From: CAYYJM01 sp964471755
GTDB taxonomy: Bacteria; Planctomycetota; Planctomycetia; Gemmatales; Gemmataceae
Direction: 5' to 3'
Assembly (NCBI GenBank): GCA_964471755.1
Contig: CAYYJM010000219.1
Location: forward strand, 1 to 11,169
DNA: 11,169 bases
Shown here: in pieces, positions 1 to 6,842 of the stretch
Layout: every line of letters begins with the position of its first letter
Position numbering within the stretch: position 1 is the first letter of the stretch
Position numbers and translations under genes: made by a program
The notes under the pieces: generated by a model
Told to the model about the DNA's origin: nothing
Databases searched by the model: none
What the model saw: the letters and a program-made list of their open reading frames with translations, nothing else

Positions 1-94
1 CCCTTCCGTGCAGGTCGCGGTGCGCTTACTCCGCTCGGCCTGCGGCCTCGCTGCGTGCGCGGCTTTGACGCTGCGAATCAACCCTCGATTTCGA

Positions 95-123
95 TTCCGA
101 CTCCCTCGCGCCTCGGGTACAAT
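95..123 (+). promoter_or_regulatory. Possible sigma70-type promoter for the dehydrogenase/cytochrome gene
   Basis: A good -10 box, TACAAT (118-123, one change from TATAAT), lies 47 bases before the ATG at 171. The best -35 at 17-base spacing is only TTCCGA (95-100), with three matches to consensus. The -10 and its distance to the gene are the support; the -35 is weak and no start site is known. The rest of 1-170 is G+C-rich sequence in which I see no gene. Confidence 0.35.
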
Positions 124-170
124 CCCCTCATCGTTCCTTGTCTCACGAACTTTCCCGCCGGCGTGCCACC

Positions 171-3149
171 ATGAAGTATCTCCCGCCGCTCCTGGCCGTT
201 CTCCTGGCTCTCGGTCTGCTTCGCTCGCAGCAACCTCCGCCCGCCTCGAAACCCCTTCCGGTCAAGGATGCCCTCGCGAAACTCACCACTCCCGACGATC
301 TGACCGTCGAGCCGGTCCTGAGTGAGCCGGCCATCACGCAACCGCTCCAGCTCAGTTTCGACGAACGCGGTCGGCTCTGGGTCGTCGAGTATCGTCAGTA
401 TCCGTTCCCGGCCGGCCTCAAGCGCCTCGGCCACGATCGCTTCTGGCGCGTCGTCTACGACAAGGTGCCGCCGCCACCGCCGAACCACTTCGTCGGCAAG
501 GACCGCATCTCCATCCACGAGGACACCAACGGCGACGGCTCGTATGACCGGCACTCCGTCTTCGTCGATGGTCTGAACATCGCCAGTTCCTGCGCGAAGG
601 GCAGGGGAGGCGTCTTCGTTCTCAATCCGCCGTACCTGCTCTTCTATCCCGACCGGAACAACGACGACCAACCCGATGGTCCACCGGAGGTTCTGCTCGA
701 AGGCTTCGGCATGGAGGACACGCATTCGGTCGCGAATAATCTCCGCTGGGGTCCCGATGGCTGGCTCTACGCCGCGCAGGGTAGCACCGTCTCGGGCAAG
801 GTCAAACGCTACGGCTCGAAGGACGAGCCGGTCCACTCGATGGGCCAGCAGATCTGGCGTTATCATCCGGAGCGGAAGATCTACGAGATCTTCGCCGAGG
901 GGGGTGGCAACGCTTTCGGCGTCGAGTTCGACGAGAAGGGCCGCGTCTTCTCCGGCCACAATGGCGGCGACACGCGCGGCTTCCACTACGTCCAGGGCGG
1001 CTACTATCGCAAGGGCTTCGACAAGCACGGCCCCCTCGCCAACCCGTACACCTTCGGCTACCTCAACCCGATGAAGTCGCCCGCCCTCAAGCGTTTCACG
1101 CACACGTTCGTCGTCAACGAGTCGCCCGGCCTGCCGGCAAAGTACAACGGTCTGATCTTCGCCATCGATCCGCTCGCGTCGAAGATCGTCCTCTCGGAGC
1201 GGTCCACCGACGGCTCGACCTTCCAGACGAAGGACATCGGTGCGGCCCTCAGCTCGACCGACCCGTGGTTCCGTCCCGTGGACCTGAAGGCTGGCCCTGA
1301 CGGCGCGCTCTACGTCGCCGACTTCTACGACCAGCACATCGCCCATCTGCGCCATCATGAGGGCCTGATCGACCGCGATCATGGCCGGGTCTACCGCCTG
1401 CGGGCGAAGGACGCGAAGCCGTCGAAACCGCTCGACCTTGGCAAGCTGACCTCCGCCGAACTGGTCGAGAAACTGCGTGACCCGAACCGGACGATTCGCC
1501 AGACCGCCCTCCGGCTTCTTGGCGATCGCAGAGATCCGGGCGTTATCGCGTCCCTGCGAAACCTCATCCACCAGGCCGATGGTCAGACCGCCCTGGAGGC
1601 CCTGTGGGCGCTCCACCAGACCGCCGGCCTCGACGCTCTGACGGCGACCTTCGCCCTGGGTCATGTCGATCCGTACGTCCGCGCCTGGGCCGTTCGCCTG
1701 GTCTGCGATGACGGCAAGGTGTCACCGGATCTTCTGTCCGTCCTCGAAAAGCTCGCCGGCAGCGAGAAGAACGTCGAGGTGCGCAGCCAGCTCGGCTGCT
1801 CGGCTCGCCGCATCGCCGGGGCCGGCGGTCTCGGCATCGTCCGGGCCCTGCTCGATCGCGACGACGATCTCGCCGATCCGCACCTGCCGCTGATCTACTG
1901 GTGGGCGATCGAGGCGAAGGCGGTCCGTGAGCGTGAGGCCGTCCTGAGTCTGTTCGAGGACTCGGCGATCTGGCGGAAGAAACTCGTTGCTGGCTTCATC
2001 GCCGAGCGACTGATGCGGCGCTACGCCCAGGCAAGCACCCAGGCCGATCTGCGGTCCTGTGCCCGTCTGTTGCGGCTGGCTCCCGAGGCGGCCCATGCGA
2101 AGGCTCTCCTGGCCGGCTTCGAGGCCGGCACGAGTGGTCGGGCCCTGGCGAATCTGCCGAAGGAACTGATCGACGCCCTGGCCGCCCGTGGTGGCGGTTC
2201 GTTGACACTGCGTCTGCGTCAGGGCCAGCCCGCCGCCATCGCCGAGGCTCTCAAGGCGCTCCGGGAGGCGAAGGCTCCGCTGAAGGATCGCGTCGCGCTG
2301 GCTCGCCTTCTCGGCGAACTTCAGGAGAAGCAGGCGCTCCCAATCCTGCTCGGCCTGCTCGACTCGGCGAAGGAAGCCGATCTTCTCCAGGCAACGTTGA
2401 CCGCTCTCCAGGCATTTCCCGACGAGGCGATCGCGACGAAGATTCTGGCCCGGTTGAAGACCTTCCCACCGGCCGTCCGCGAGGTGGCCGGGAACGTCCT
2501 GGCCGCCCGTTCGACCTGGGGCCTGGCTTTACTCCAGGCGATCGACGCCGGCTCCCTTGACGCGAAGACCGTGAGCCCGGATGCGGTTCGCCGGCTGACC
2601 TTCCACAAGGGCGCTCGACTGGCTCCGCTCGTCAAGAAGCACTTCGGCAGCGTCGAGGGAGCGACGACCGAGGCGATGCGTGCGGAAATCGAGCGACTGG
2701 GTAAGGTGGTCCGTGGCGAGAACGCCGACCCGGCCGTGGGCAAGAAGCTCTACGGTCAGCACTGCGGCAAGTGCCACCAACTCTTCGGCGAAGGCGGCCA
2801 GATCGGCCCGGATCTGACGACGTTCCGCCGCACCGACTTCGATTTGATGCTGCTGCACGTCGTCAATCCGAGCGCCGAGATCCGCGAGGGCTTCGAGACG
2901 ACGGTCATCGCCACGGAGGATGGCCGGGTGCTGCAAGGCTTCCTGGTCGATCGCGATGACCAGGTGGTGATCCTGCGAGGAGCCGACGGCCAGACGCAGG
3001 TGATCGCCCGGCCAAAGATCGAGGAGATGCAGGTCGTCCGTCGTTCGATCATGCCGGAGAACGTCCTGCGCGAGTTGAGCGATTCGCAGGTGCGCGACCT
3101 GTTCGCGTACCTGCGGAGCAGCCAGCCCTTGCAGGTGCCGAACAAGTAA
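171..3149 (+). CDS. Secreted PVC-type dehydrogenase, HEAT repeats and cytochrome c fusion protein
   Basis: This 992-residue protein has three parts. Residues 1-22 look like a signal peptide. About 40-410 match the planctomycete/verrucomicrobial putative membrane-bound dehydrogenase N-terminal domain (TIGR02604 type, a glucose-dehydrogenase-like beta-propeller), with blades such as GWLYAAQGS, HTFVVNESPGLP and GPDGALYVADFYD. About 425-830 are helical HEAT-like repeats rich in Leu, Ala and Glu. About 850-992 form a cytochrome c domain (TIGR02603 type) with CGKCH at 865-869 binding haem and Met961 in SIMPEN as the likely distal ligand. The family is thought to oxidise an unknown, perhaps carbohydrate, substrate outside the cytoplasmic membrane and pass electrons to the haem; no substrate is established. 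I chose ATG 171 over a TTG at 138 because it puts the signal peptide at the N-terminus. No Shine-Dalgarno is visible, which is common in this phylum. The gene appears monocistronic. Confidence 0.9.
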   Translation: MKYLPPLLAVLLALGLLRSQQPPPASKPLPVKDALAKLTTPDDLTVEPVLSEPAITQPLQLSFDERGRLWVVEYRQYPFPAGLKRLGHDRFWRVVYDKVPPPPPNHFVGKDRISIHEDTNGDGSYDRHSVFVDGLNIASSCAKGRGGVFVLNPPYLLFYPDRNNDDQPDGPPEVLLEGFGMEDTHSVANNLRWGPDGWLYAAQGSTVSGKVKRYGSKDEPVHSMGQQIWRYHPERKIYEIFAEGGGNAFGVEFDEKGRVFSGHNGGDTRGFHYVQGGYYRKGFDKHGPLANPYTFGYLNPMKSPALKRFTHTFVVNESPGLPAKYNGLIFAIDPLASKIVLSERSTDGSTFQTKDIGAALSSTDPWFRPVDLKAGPDGALYVADFYDQHIAHLRHHEGLIDRDHGRVYRLRAKDAKPSKPLDLGKLTSAELVEKLRDPNRTIRQTALRLLGDRRDPGVIASLRNLIHQADGQTALEALWALHQTAGLDALTATFALGHVDPYVRAWAVRLVCDDGKVSPDLLSVLEKLAGSEKNVEVRSQLGCSARRIAGAGGLGIVRALLDRDDDLADPHLPLIYWWAIEAKAVREREAVLSLFEDSAIWRKKLVAGFIAERLMRRYAQASTQADLRSCARLLRLAPEAAHAKALLAGFEAGTSGRALANLPKELIDALAARGGGSLTLRLRQGQPAAIAEALKALREAKAPLKDRVALARLLGELQEKQALPILLGLLDSAKEADLLQATLTALQAFPDEAIATKILARLKTFPPAVREVAGNVLAARSTWGLALLQAIDAGSLDAKTVSPDAVRRLTFHKGARLAPLVKKHFGSVEGATTEAMRAEIERLGKVVRGENADPAVGKKLYGQHCGKCHQLFGEGGQIGPDLTTFRRTDFDLMLLHVVNPSAEIREGFETTVIATEDGRVLQGFLVDRDDQVVILRGADGQTQVIARPKIEEMQVVRRSIMPENVLRELSDSQVRDLFAYLRSSQPLQVPNK

Positions 3150-3160
3150 CGGGACCGGAT

Positions 3161-3212
3161 GAGCCCTCACGCCAGCGAGGGAAAGAAAGACCCTTGCTGG
3201 CGCTGCGGGCTC
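3161..3212. repeat. Intergenic hairpin, probably a dispersed planctomycete repeat
   Basis: GCCAGCGAGGG (3171-3181) pairs with CCCTTGCTGGC (3191-3201) as an 11-base-pair stem with one G.U wobble around a 9-base purine loop (AAAGAAAGA). After a small internal loop, GAGCCC (3161-3166) pairs perfectly with GGGCTC (3207-3212), giving a roughly 52-base rod. It starts 11 bases after the stop of the dehydrogenase gene, so it could stabilise or end that transcript, but no T-run follows. From memory, similar GCCAGCGAGGG palindromes are scattered between genes in Gemmata-like genomes and yield false ORFs containing HASEG or SASKG in translation; both strings appear here (HASEG on +, SASKG on -). Only one full copy is in this window, so its repeat status is inferred. 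Confidence 0.6.
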
Positions 3213-3287
3213 CGTGCGGGTAGTACTCAACATTCCGGTCGGATCGAGTCGATAGATTGTCGTGGACTTCGCCAGGGTAACGACAAC

Positions 3288-3302
3288 GGAGGCTTGATCG
3301 TG
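3288..3302 (+). promoter_or_regulatory. Ribosome binding site that fixes a GTG start
   Basis: GGAGG (3288-3292) lies 7 bases before GTG (3300-3302). The reading frame stays open upstream to 3159, but that extension would run through the hairpin and bury the signal peptide. The Shine-Dalgarno and the signal peptide agree on GTG 3300. A TTG at 3294 is in frame but too close to the GGAGG. Confidence 0.7.
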
Positions 3303-4028
3303 AATCGCCCTTCACGCCGTGAAATTCTTGGCGCAGCTCTGCTCGGCCTGAGTGGGTGTGCCCTCATCGCCACCCGTCCGCCGACGCCGGCCGCCCGCCT
3401 GTCGCCGGAAGAGCTGAACACGCCCGAAACGAACTGCCGCTATTTCGTGACGGTCTTTGCCGCAGAGAGCGTGCCCAGGGCCATCACACGGGTCCACGTC
3501 TTCGCGACGGTCATGCGGGCGACCTGTCGCGATGGCGTCCTCACTCTGCTCGACCATCACACGATCAGTTGGTTGCCGAAGACCTTGCAGGTTCGCGTTC
3601 TGAATTTCCAGCCCGAACCCGGTTACAATTTCGGTCTGCACAAAACGATCCAGTGGTCGCTCGACAGTGATCATCGCGTCGCCCAGTGGGGACCGTACGA
3701 ATGCGAACCGGCCCTCTATCGGCGTTTCGTCGTGCAGAAGGAGTATCTCGAAAGCAACGCGATCGCCTACCAGGCGGTGGACACGGTGGGGGCGGTCCTC
3801 TGGAAGGGGAACGCCGCCAACTGCATCCATGCGATCACCGACATGGACCCGGACTTCGGCCGGGAGAACTACCCTCTGTTCCGTCTGGGCGAGACGGCCA
3901 GTCACTGGATCGTCCGGCAACTCTGGGAACGTGGTGTACTTCTCTCGCCCGACCGGGTCTACTCCTGTCTGGACGAACAACTGGGCCTGACCCAGTTCCC
4001 GATCGTCCACCGGACCTATCCTGGATGA
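3300..4028 (+). CDS. Tat-type lipoprotein of unknown function
   Basis: I do not recognise this 242-residue protein with certainty. From GTG 3300 it begins MNRPSRREILGAALLGLSGC: a twin-arginine stretch (SRREIL, residues 5-10), a short hydrophobic core and a lipobox LSGC with Cys20. This suggests folded export and a lipid anchor on the outer face of the cytoplasmic membrane or beyond. The mature part is compact and apparently a single domain. Notable motifs are HHTISWLP (His86, His87, Trp91), EPGYNFGLH, WGPYE and NCIHAITDMD (Asn174, Cys175, His177). A His-containing motif followed by a Cys motif would suit a permuted papain-like (NlpC/P60, LRAT or YiiX-like) hydrolase fold, but that is only a guess from spacing. 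It is followed after 9 bases by the FAD monooxygenase, whose GAGG ribosome site overlaps this gene's stop, so the two are probably co-translated. Confidence 0.8.
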   Translation: MNRPSRREILGAALLGLSGCALIATRPPTPAARLSPEELNTPETNCRYFVTVFAAESVPRAITRVHVFATVMRATCRDGVLTLLDHHTISWLPKTLQVRVLNFQPEPGYNFGLHKTIQWSLDSDHRVAQWGPYECEPALYRRFVVQKEYLESNAIAYQAVDTVGAVLWKGNAANCIHAITDMDPDFGRENYPLFRLGETASHWIVRQLWERGVLLSPDRVYSCLDEQLGLTQFPIVHRTYPG

Positions 4029-4037
4029 GGCGATGCC

Positions 4038-5207
4038 ATGCGGGTCATCATCATTGGTTCTGGGATCGCGGGATTGTCGGCGGCCCTGGCTCTGCGCAAG
4101 GTCGGAATCGACGTGACCGTATATGAGCGTGCCCCGGAATTACGCGAGGTCGGAGCGGGCATCAGTCTGTGGGCCAACGCCCTGCGGGCGCTCGATCACC
4201 TCGGCGTCGGTGACGCGGTGCGCGAAGTCGCGCTCAAGATGACACGCTCGGAGATTCGTGGCCGGGATGGCTTCAAGGTTCTGGCCTCCTTCACAACGGA
4301 ACACCTGGAACAAAAGACCGGCTTGCCGGAGATCGTTCGCATGACGCATCGGGCCGACCTCGTCGGCACGCTGGCGTCTCATCTGCCGTCCGGCATCGCG
4401 CGATACGACCAGGAGTGTGTCGGCGTGGAAGCGCGGCCGAACGGTGCTGCGGTGCGATTCCGGAACGGCCATGCCGACGAGGCGGATGTCGTCCTCGGCG
4501 CGGACGGCATCCATTCTGCCGTGCGCACGGCGATCCTGGGGCCGGACGAGCCACGCTATTCGGGATGCGTCTGCTGGCGCGGCATCTGTCCACGGCCGGC
4601 GAGCCTGGAGCCGGGTTACGTCGCCGAGTGGTGGGGACGCGGCAAACGAATCGGTATCACGACGCTGACAGAGGATCGCGTCTACTGGTGGGCGACGAAG
4701 AACGCTCCGGCGGGCGAACACGCGACGGACGAGCGAGCGTTCTTGCAGCAGGAGTTCCGCGACTGGGCGGAGCCAGGCCCGACTCTGTTCGCAACGACGC
4801 CACCCGACCACATCTTTCGCAACGACATCATCGATCGACCGCCGAATCGGCCCTGGTCGAAGGGGCGAGTGGGTCTGATCGGCGACGCGGCCCACTCGAC
4901 GACGCCGAACCTCGGCCAGGGCGGTTGCATGGCGATCGAGGATGCCGTGGTGCTGGGCCGGCACCTGGCGACGGAGAGAGATCCCGGCAAGGCCCTGGAG
5001 GCGTTCACCACCGAGCGCTTCCCGCGAACGACGGCGATCACGAACGAATCGTGGCGGTACGGCCGGATGGGACAGATGGACGGGGCCTGGTCGTGCTGGT
5101 TGCGCGATGGCCTGATCGCCTGGCTCGGCCCGTGGATGGGTCCGGGCCAACTGCTCCGGTTTGCAAAGTTCGATGTCGAATCGCTGTCACCCGGCACGGG
5201 GCCGTGA
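4038..5207 (+). CDS. FAD-dependent monooxygenase (UbiH/PHBH-type)
   Basis: This 389-residue flavoprotein belongs to the group A aromatic hydroxylase/epoxidase family, which uses NAD(P)H and O2 to hydroxylate or epoxidise a substrate through flavin C4a-hydroperoxide. Visible motifs are the N-terminal dinucleotide fold GSGIAG (7-12) with Glu30 at the end of the second strand to bind adenosine ribose, the DG motif LGADGIHSAVR (about 153-163), and the GD motif GLIGDAAHSTTPNLGQGG (about 279-296) binding FAD ribityl and closing the active site. The middle segment YSGCVCWRG and RVYWWAT resembles zeaxanthin epoxidase, salicylate hydroxylase and FAD urate hydroxylase relatives, but I cannot pick a substrate. 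Length fits the family and no signal peptide is seen, so it is cytosolic or membrane-peripheral. GAGG (4027-4030) is 7 bases before the ATG and overlaps the preceding stop, implying translational coupling. Confidence 0.9.
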   Translation: MRVIIIGSGIAGLSAALALRKVGIDVTVYERAPELREVGAGISLWANALRALDHLGVGDAVREVALKMTRSEIRGRDGFKVLASFTTEHLEQKTGLPEIVRMTHRADLVGTLASHLPSGIARYDQECVGVEARPNGAAVRFRNGHADEADVVLGADGIHSAVRTAILGPDEPRYSGCVCWRGICPRPASLEPGYVAEWWGRGKRIGITTLTEDRVYWWATKNAPAGEHATDERAFLQQEFRDWAEPGPTLFATTPPDHIFRNDIIDRPPNRPWSKGRVGLIGDAAHSTTPNLGQGGCMAIEDAVVLGRHLATERDPGKALEAFTTERFPRTTAITNESWRYGRMGQMDGAWSCWLRDGLIAWLGPWMGPGQLLRFAKFDVESLSPGTGP

Positions 5208-5220
5208 CGAAAGCGAAGCC

Positions 5221-5249
5221 TTGCTCCACTGACGGGACCGGGATACGAT
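5221..5249 (+). promoter_or_regulatory. Possible promoter for the small secreted protein
   Basis: TTGCTC (5221-5226) and TACGAT (5244-5249) are separated by 17 bases and end 41 bases before ATG 5291. The -10 matches TATAAT at four positions and the -35 matches TTGACA at its first three. It lies in the 83-base gap after the monooxygenase stop. Plausible but weak. Confidence 0.3.
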
Positions 5250-5290
5250 GTGGCTCAGTCGGTATCGTCCTCCCCTCTCTGGAGTCCACC

Positions 5291-5860
5291 ATGGTCAAGG
5301 CCGTCTGTCTGCCTCTGTTCGCCCTGCTCGTCGTCGGCTTTGGGATCGCCATCAGTCAGGATGCCAGGCCACCCCAGACGGACCCACGTCTTTCACCGAC
5401 GCTACGCTTTCTCGGCCTGTCTGACGTGCTGAATGGCTGCCTCGTCGAGCAGGAACTTCAGACCGGCAAATTCCAGGCCGGGCAGGAGTGGCAGACGGTC
5501 TACACTCTCGATCTGACTGCGGATCGAGAGTACGCTCTGGTAGCCGTGTGGGGGCGCGATGCCCGTGAGGTCGGCATGCAGATCCTCGACGCGGAAAAGG
5601 AAGTCGTCGTCACGAAGTGGCAGAAGGCTCACACCGTTCATGAGACGCGAGCGGTTCTTTCGGAACCGATCACCCAGGTCGTGCCGTTCCAGGTGAACAA
5701 CACGGGCCGATTCACCATCCGACTCCGCCTTCGTGAAGCGAAGGACATGGCTGGGGAGTGCCCCTGTCTTTACGCCCTGTTCCGCGGCAGGCCGGAATCC
5801 GGTCGTCAGAGGATCGATCGCTACAGTAAGGACGCACCGGCGAAGGACGCACCGAAGTAG
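5291..5860 (+). CDS. Small secreted protein of unknown function, beta-rich
   Basis: The 189-residue product starts with a clear signal peptide (hydrophobic LPLFALLVVGFGIAI at about 7-21, cleavage probably near SQDA). The mature part alternates hydrophobic and polar residues as in a beta-sandwich: YTLDLTADREYALVAVWG, VGMQILDAEKEVVV and RFTIRLRLREAKD. That pattern faintly recalls secreted PPC-like domains, but I cannot assign a family. The C-terminus has two short lysine-rich repeats (KDAPA, KDAPK). ATG 5291 is chosen because GGAG (5281-5284) lies 6 bases upstream and the signal peptide begins there; the frame is open far upstream only as a shadow of the monooxygenase gene. Its stop is 7 bases from the stop of the convergent methyltransferase, with no terminator visible between them. 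Confidence 0.8.
   Translation: MVKAVCLPLFALLVVGFGIAISQDARPPQTDPRLSPTLRFLGLSDVLNGCLVEQELQTGKFQAGQEWQTVYTLDLTADREYALVAVWGRDAREVGMQILDAEKEVVVTKWQKAHTVHETRAVLSEPITQVVPFQVNNTGRFTIRLRLREAKDMAGECPCLYALFRGRPESGRQRIDRYSKDAPAKDAPK
5828..5857 (+). repeat. Two-copy 15-base tandem repeat at a gene 3' end
   Basis: AAGGACGCACCGGCG (5828-5842) is followed directly by AAGGACGCACCGAAG (5843-5857), 13 of 15 bases identical. It stays in frame and encodes KDAPA then KDAPK, the C-terminal tail of the small secreted protein. It looks like a recent in-frame duplication that could vary in copy number between strains. Confidence 0.7.
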
Positions 5861-5867
5861 GACACGG

Positions 5868-6740
5868 TCAGCAGGTCGCCAAATCCCACAGCGTACGTTG
5901 CTGCAAGACGCGCGGTCGGGGATTGGCCGGATCGAAGTTCATCCACAGGCACTCGATCTTCGGCCGCTTCAGTTTGCCGCCGGCCATGCTGCTTCGACGA
6001 CGAATCTCCAGCCGGGTCCAGCCCGGCAACCCCTCGTCGTACATCCGCGAGGGATAGCCGCTCAGGATCACCGAGCAACCGGCATCGCGGAGCAGGGCGA
6101 GCAGGCGGAGATGATCCGCCTCGGTCAGCTCGTGCAGGTAGTAATCCGAACCGCCCCGCGTGGCATGCAGGTAGGGCGGATCGAGGTACATGAGCAGGCC
6201 AGTGTCATTCCTGTGTCGCTCGATCAGGCCAAAGGCATCGGCACGCCACACCTTCGCCCCTCGAAGCAGGCGATGTGCGGCTGGCAGCGAGTCGAGAGCG
6301 GACAGCCAGGCCGAGAGCTGTTCGTCCATGCCGCGCCGCTTTCGGCTCGTCGGCGTGAAGTACGAACGCATGTCCGCCGCTCGACTCCCCCGATTGCGAA
6401 TGAAGAAGGCGGCCGCGACCGCCTGTGGACTGGCCGCGTCGAGCCCGGCCAGGGTGTCGCCGGCGGCCTCGAACTCCTCCCAGGTGGGCAGTCGTCGCGG
6501 AATGGCCTCGACCAGAGCGGCCAGTCCTTCCGCCGACTGAAGGGTCTGCCAGAAGATCACCAGCGGCCGATTCAGGTCGGACAGAGTGCGCGGGATGTCC
6601 TCATGATACCGGGCATGGGCCAGAGCGACCGCCGCCCCGCCGGCGAAGGGCTCAAGGAAGCGATCATGCGGCGGCATCAGGGCCAGGATACGGCGAGCCA
6701 GGGGGGTCTTGCCGCCGGGCCACTTGAGCGGGTTCGGCAT
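5868..6740 (-). CDS. Dam-type (D12 class) N6-adenine DNA methyltransferase
   Basis: This 290-residue enzyme transfers a methyl group from S-adenosylmethionine to adenine N6 in DNA. In class alpha order it shows motif X KWPGGK (6-11), motif I FLEPFAGG (28-35) for SAM binding, SDLN (54-57), and catalytic motif IV DPPY (187-190), followed by SGYPSRMYD (227-235) and ECLWMNF (263-269) near the C-terminus. Length matches Dam/DpnM-like proteins and phage-type D12 methylases; many of these act on GATC, but the target here cannot be read from sequence. The middle region (about 70-180) would carry target recognition. ATG 6740 is supported by GAGGA 8 bases upstream on the minus strand. No restriction endonuclease or specificity gene is adjacent, so it is an orphan methylase in this window. 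It could regulate genes, protect DNA or be a phage remnant; base composition looks like its neighbours. Confidence 0.93.
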   Translation of the reverse strand: MPNPLKWPGGKTPLARRILALMPPHDRFLEPFAGGAAVALAHARYHEDIPRTLSDLNRPLVIFWQTLQSAEGLAALVEAIPRRLPTWEEFEAAGDTLAGLDAASPQAVAAAFFIRNRGSRAADMRSYFTPTSRKRRGMDEQLSAWLSALDSLPAAHRLLRGAKVWRADAFGLIERHRNDTGLLMYLDPPYLHATRGGSDYYLHELTEADHLRLLALLRDAGCSVILSGYPSRMYDEGLPGWTRLEIRRRSSMAGGKLKRPKIECLWMNFDPANPRPRVLQQRTLWDLATC

Positions 6741-6748
6741 GGGTCGAG

Positions 6749-6753
6749 TCCTC
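6749..6753 (-). promoter_or_regulatory. Shine-Dalgarno of the DNA methyltransferase
   Basis: The minus strand reads GAGGA here, 8 bases before the ATG ending at 6740. This sets the start at MPNPLKWPGG, placing motif X close to the N-terminus as usual for Dam-type enzymes. Confidence 0.6.
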
Positions 6754-6775
6754 GTGGAAGGAATTTCCGTCGAAC

Positions 6776-6804
6776 ATGATAATGCCGGCCCGACCGAAGC
6801 GCAA
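6776..6804 (-). promoter_or_regulatory. Likely sigma70-type promoter of the DNA methyltransferase
   Basis: On the minus strand TTGCGC (6799-6804) is followed after exactly 17 bases by TATCAT (6776-6781), a -10 with five of six consensus bases. The -10 ends 35 bases before the methyltransferase ATG, leaving room for the GAGGA ribosome site. The 102-base gap after the upstream gene (stop at 6843) supports independent transcription. The -35 matches only its first three bases. Confidence 0.5.
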
Positions 6805-6842
6805 GGTCAGTAGTTGCGTCGGAAGCGAAATGAGGCCCGATT

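Noticed and set aside
37..47. GGCC-TGC-GGCC inverted repeat near the window start
   Set aside because: Only four base pairs around a 3-base loop in very G+C-rich sequence. There is nothing else to support a terminator or repeat.
138..170. TTG start for the dehydrogenase, 11 codons before ATG 171
   Set aside because: It would put a charged stretch (SHELSRRRAT) before the signal peptide and has no ribosome site. ATG 171 gives a normal signal peptide.
165..173. CCACCATG at the dehydrogenase start, also seen at 5291, resembling a eukaryotic Kozak context
   Set aside because: Two occurrences in G+C-rich DNA are expected by chance, and the second has a normal GGAG ribosome site.
78..1664. Long open frame on the minus strand (528 codons) opposite the dehydrogenase gene
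   Set aside because: It is rich in Arg, Val, Glu and Asp with no recognisable motif, as expected of a shadow frame under G+C-biased codon use. The plus-strand gene has clear domains throughout.
3159..3299. N-terminal extension of the lipoprotein gene
   Set aside because: The extension is the translated hairpin and intergenic sequence. The GGAGG plus GTG 3300 start gives a proper Tat/lipoprotein signal.
4415..5290. Open frame running upstream of the small secreted protein inside the monooxygenase gene
   Set aside because: It overlaps a well-supported flavoprotein in another frame and shows Arg- and Gly-rich shadow composition. The signal peptide and GGAG fix the real start at 5291.
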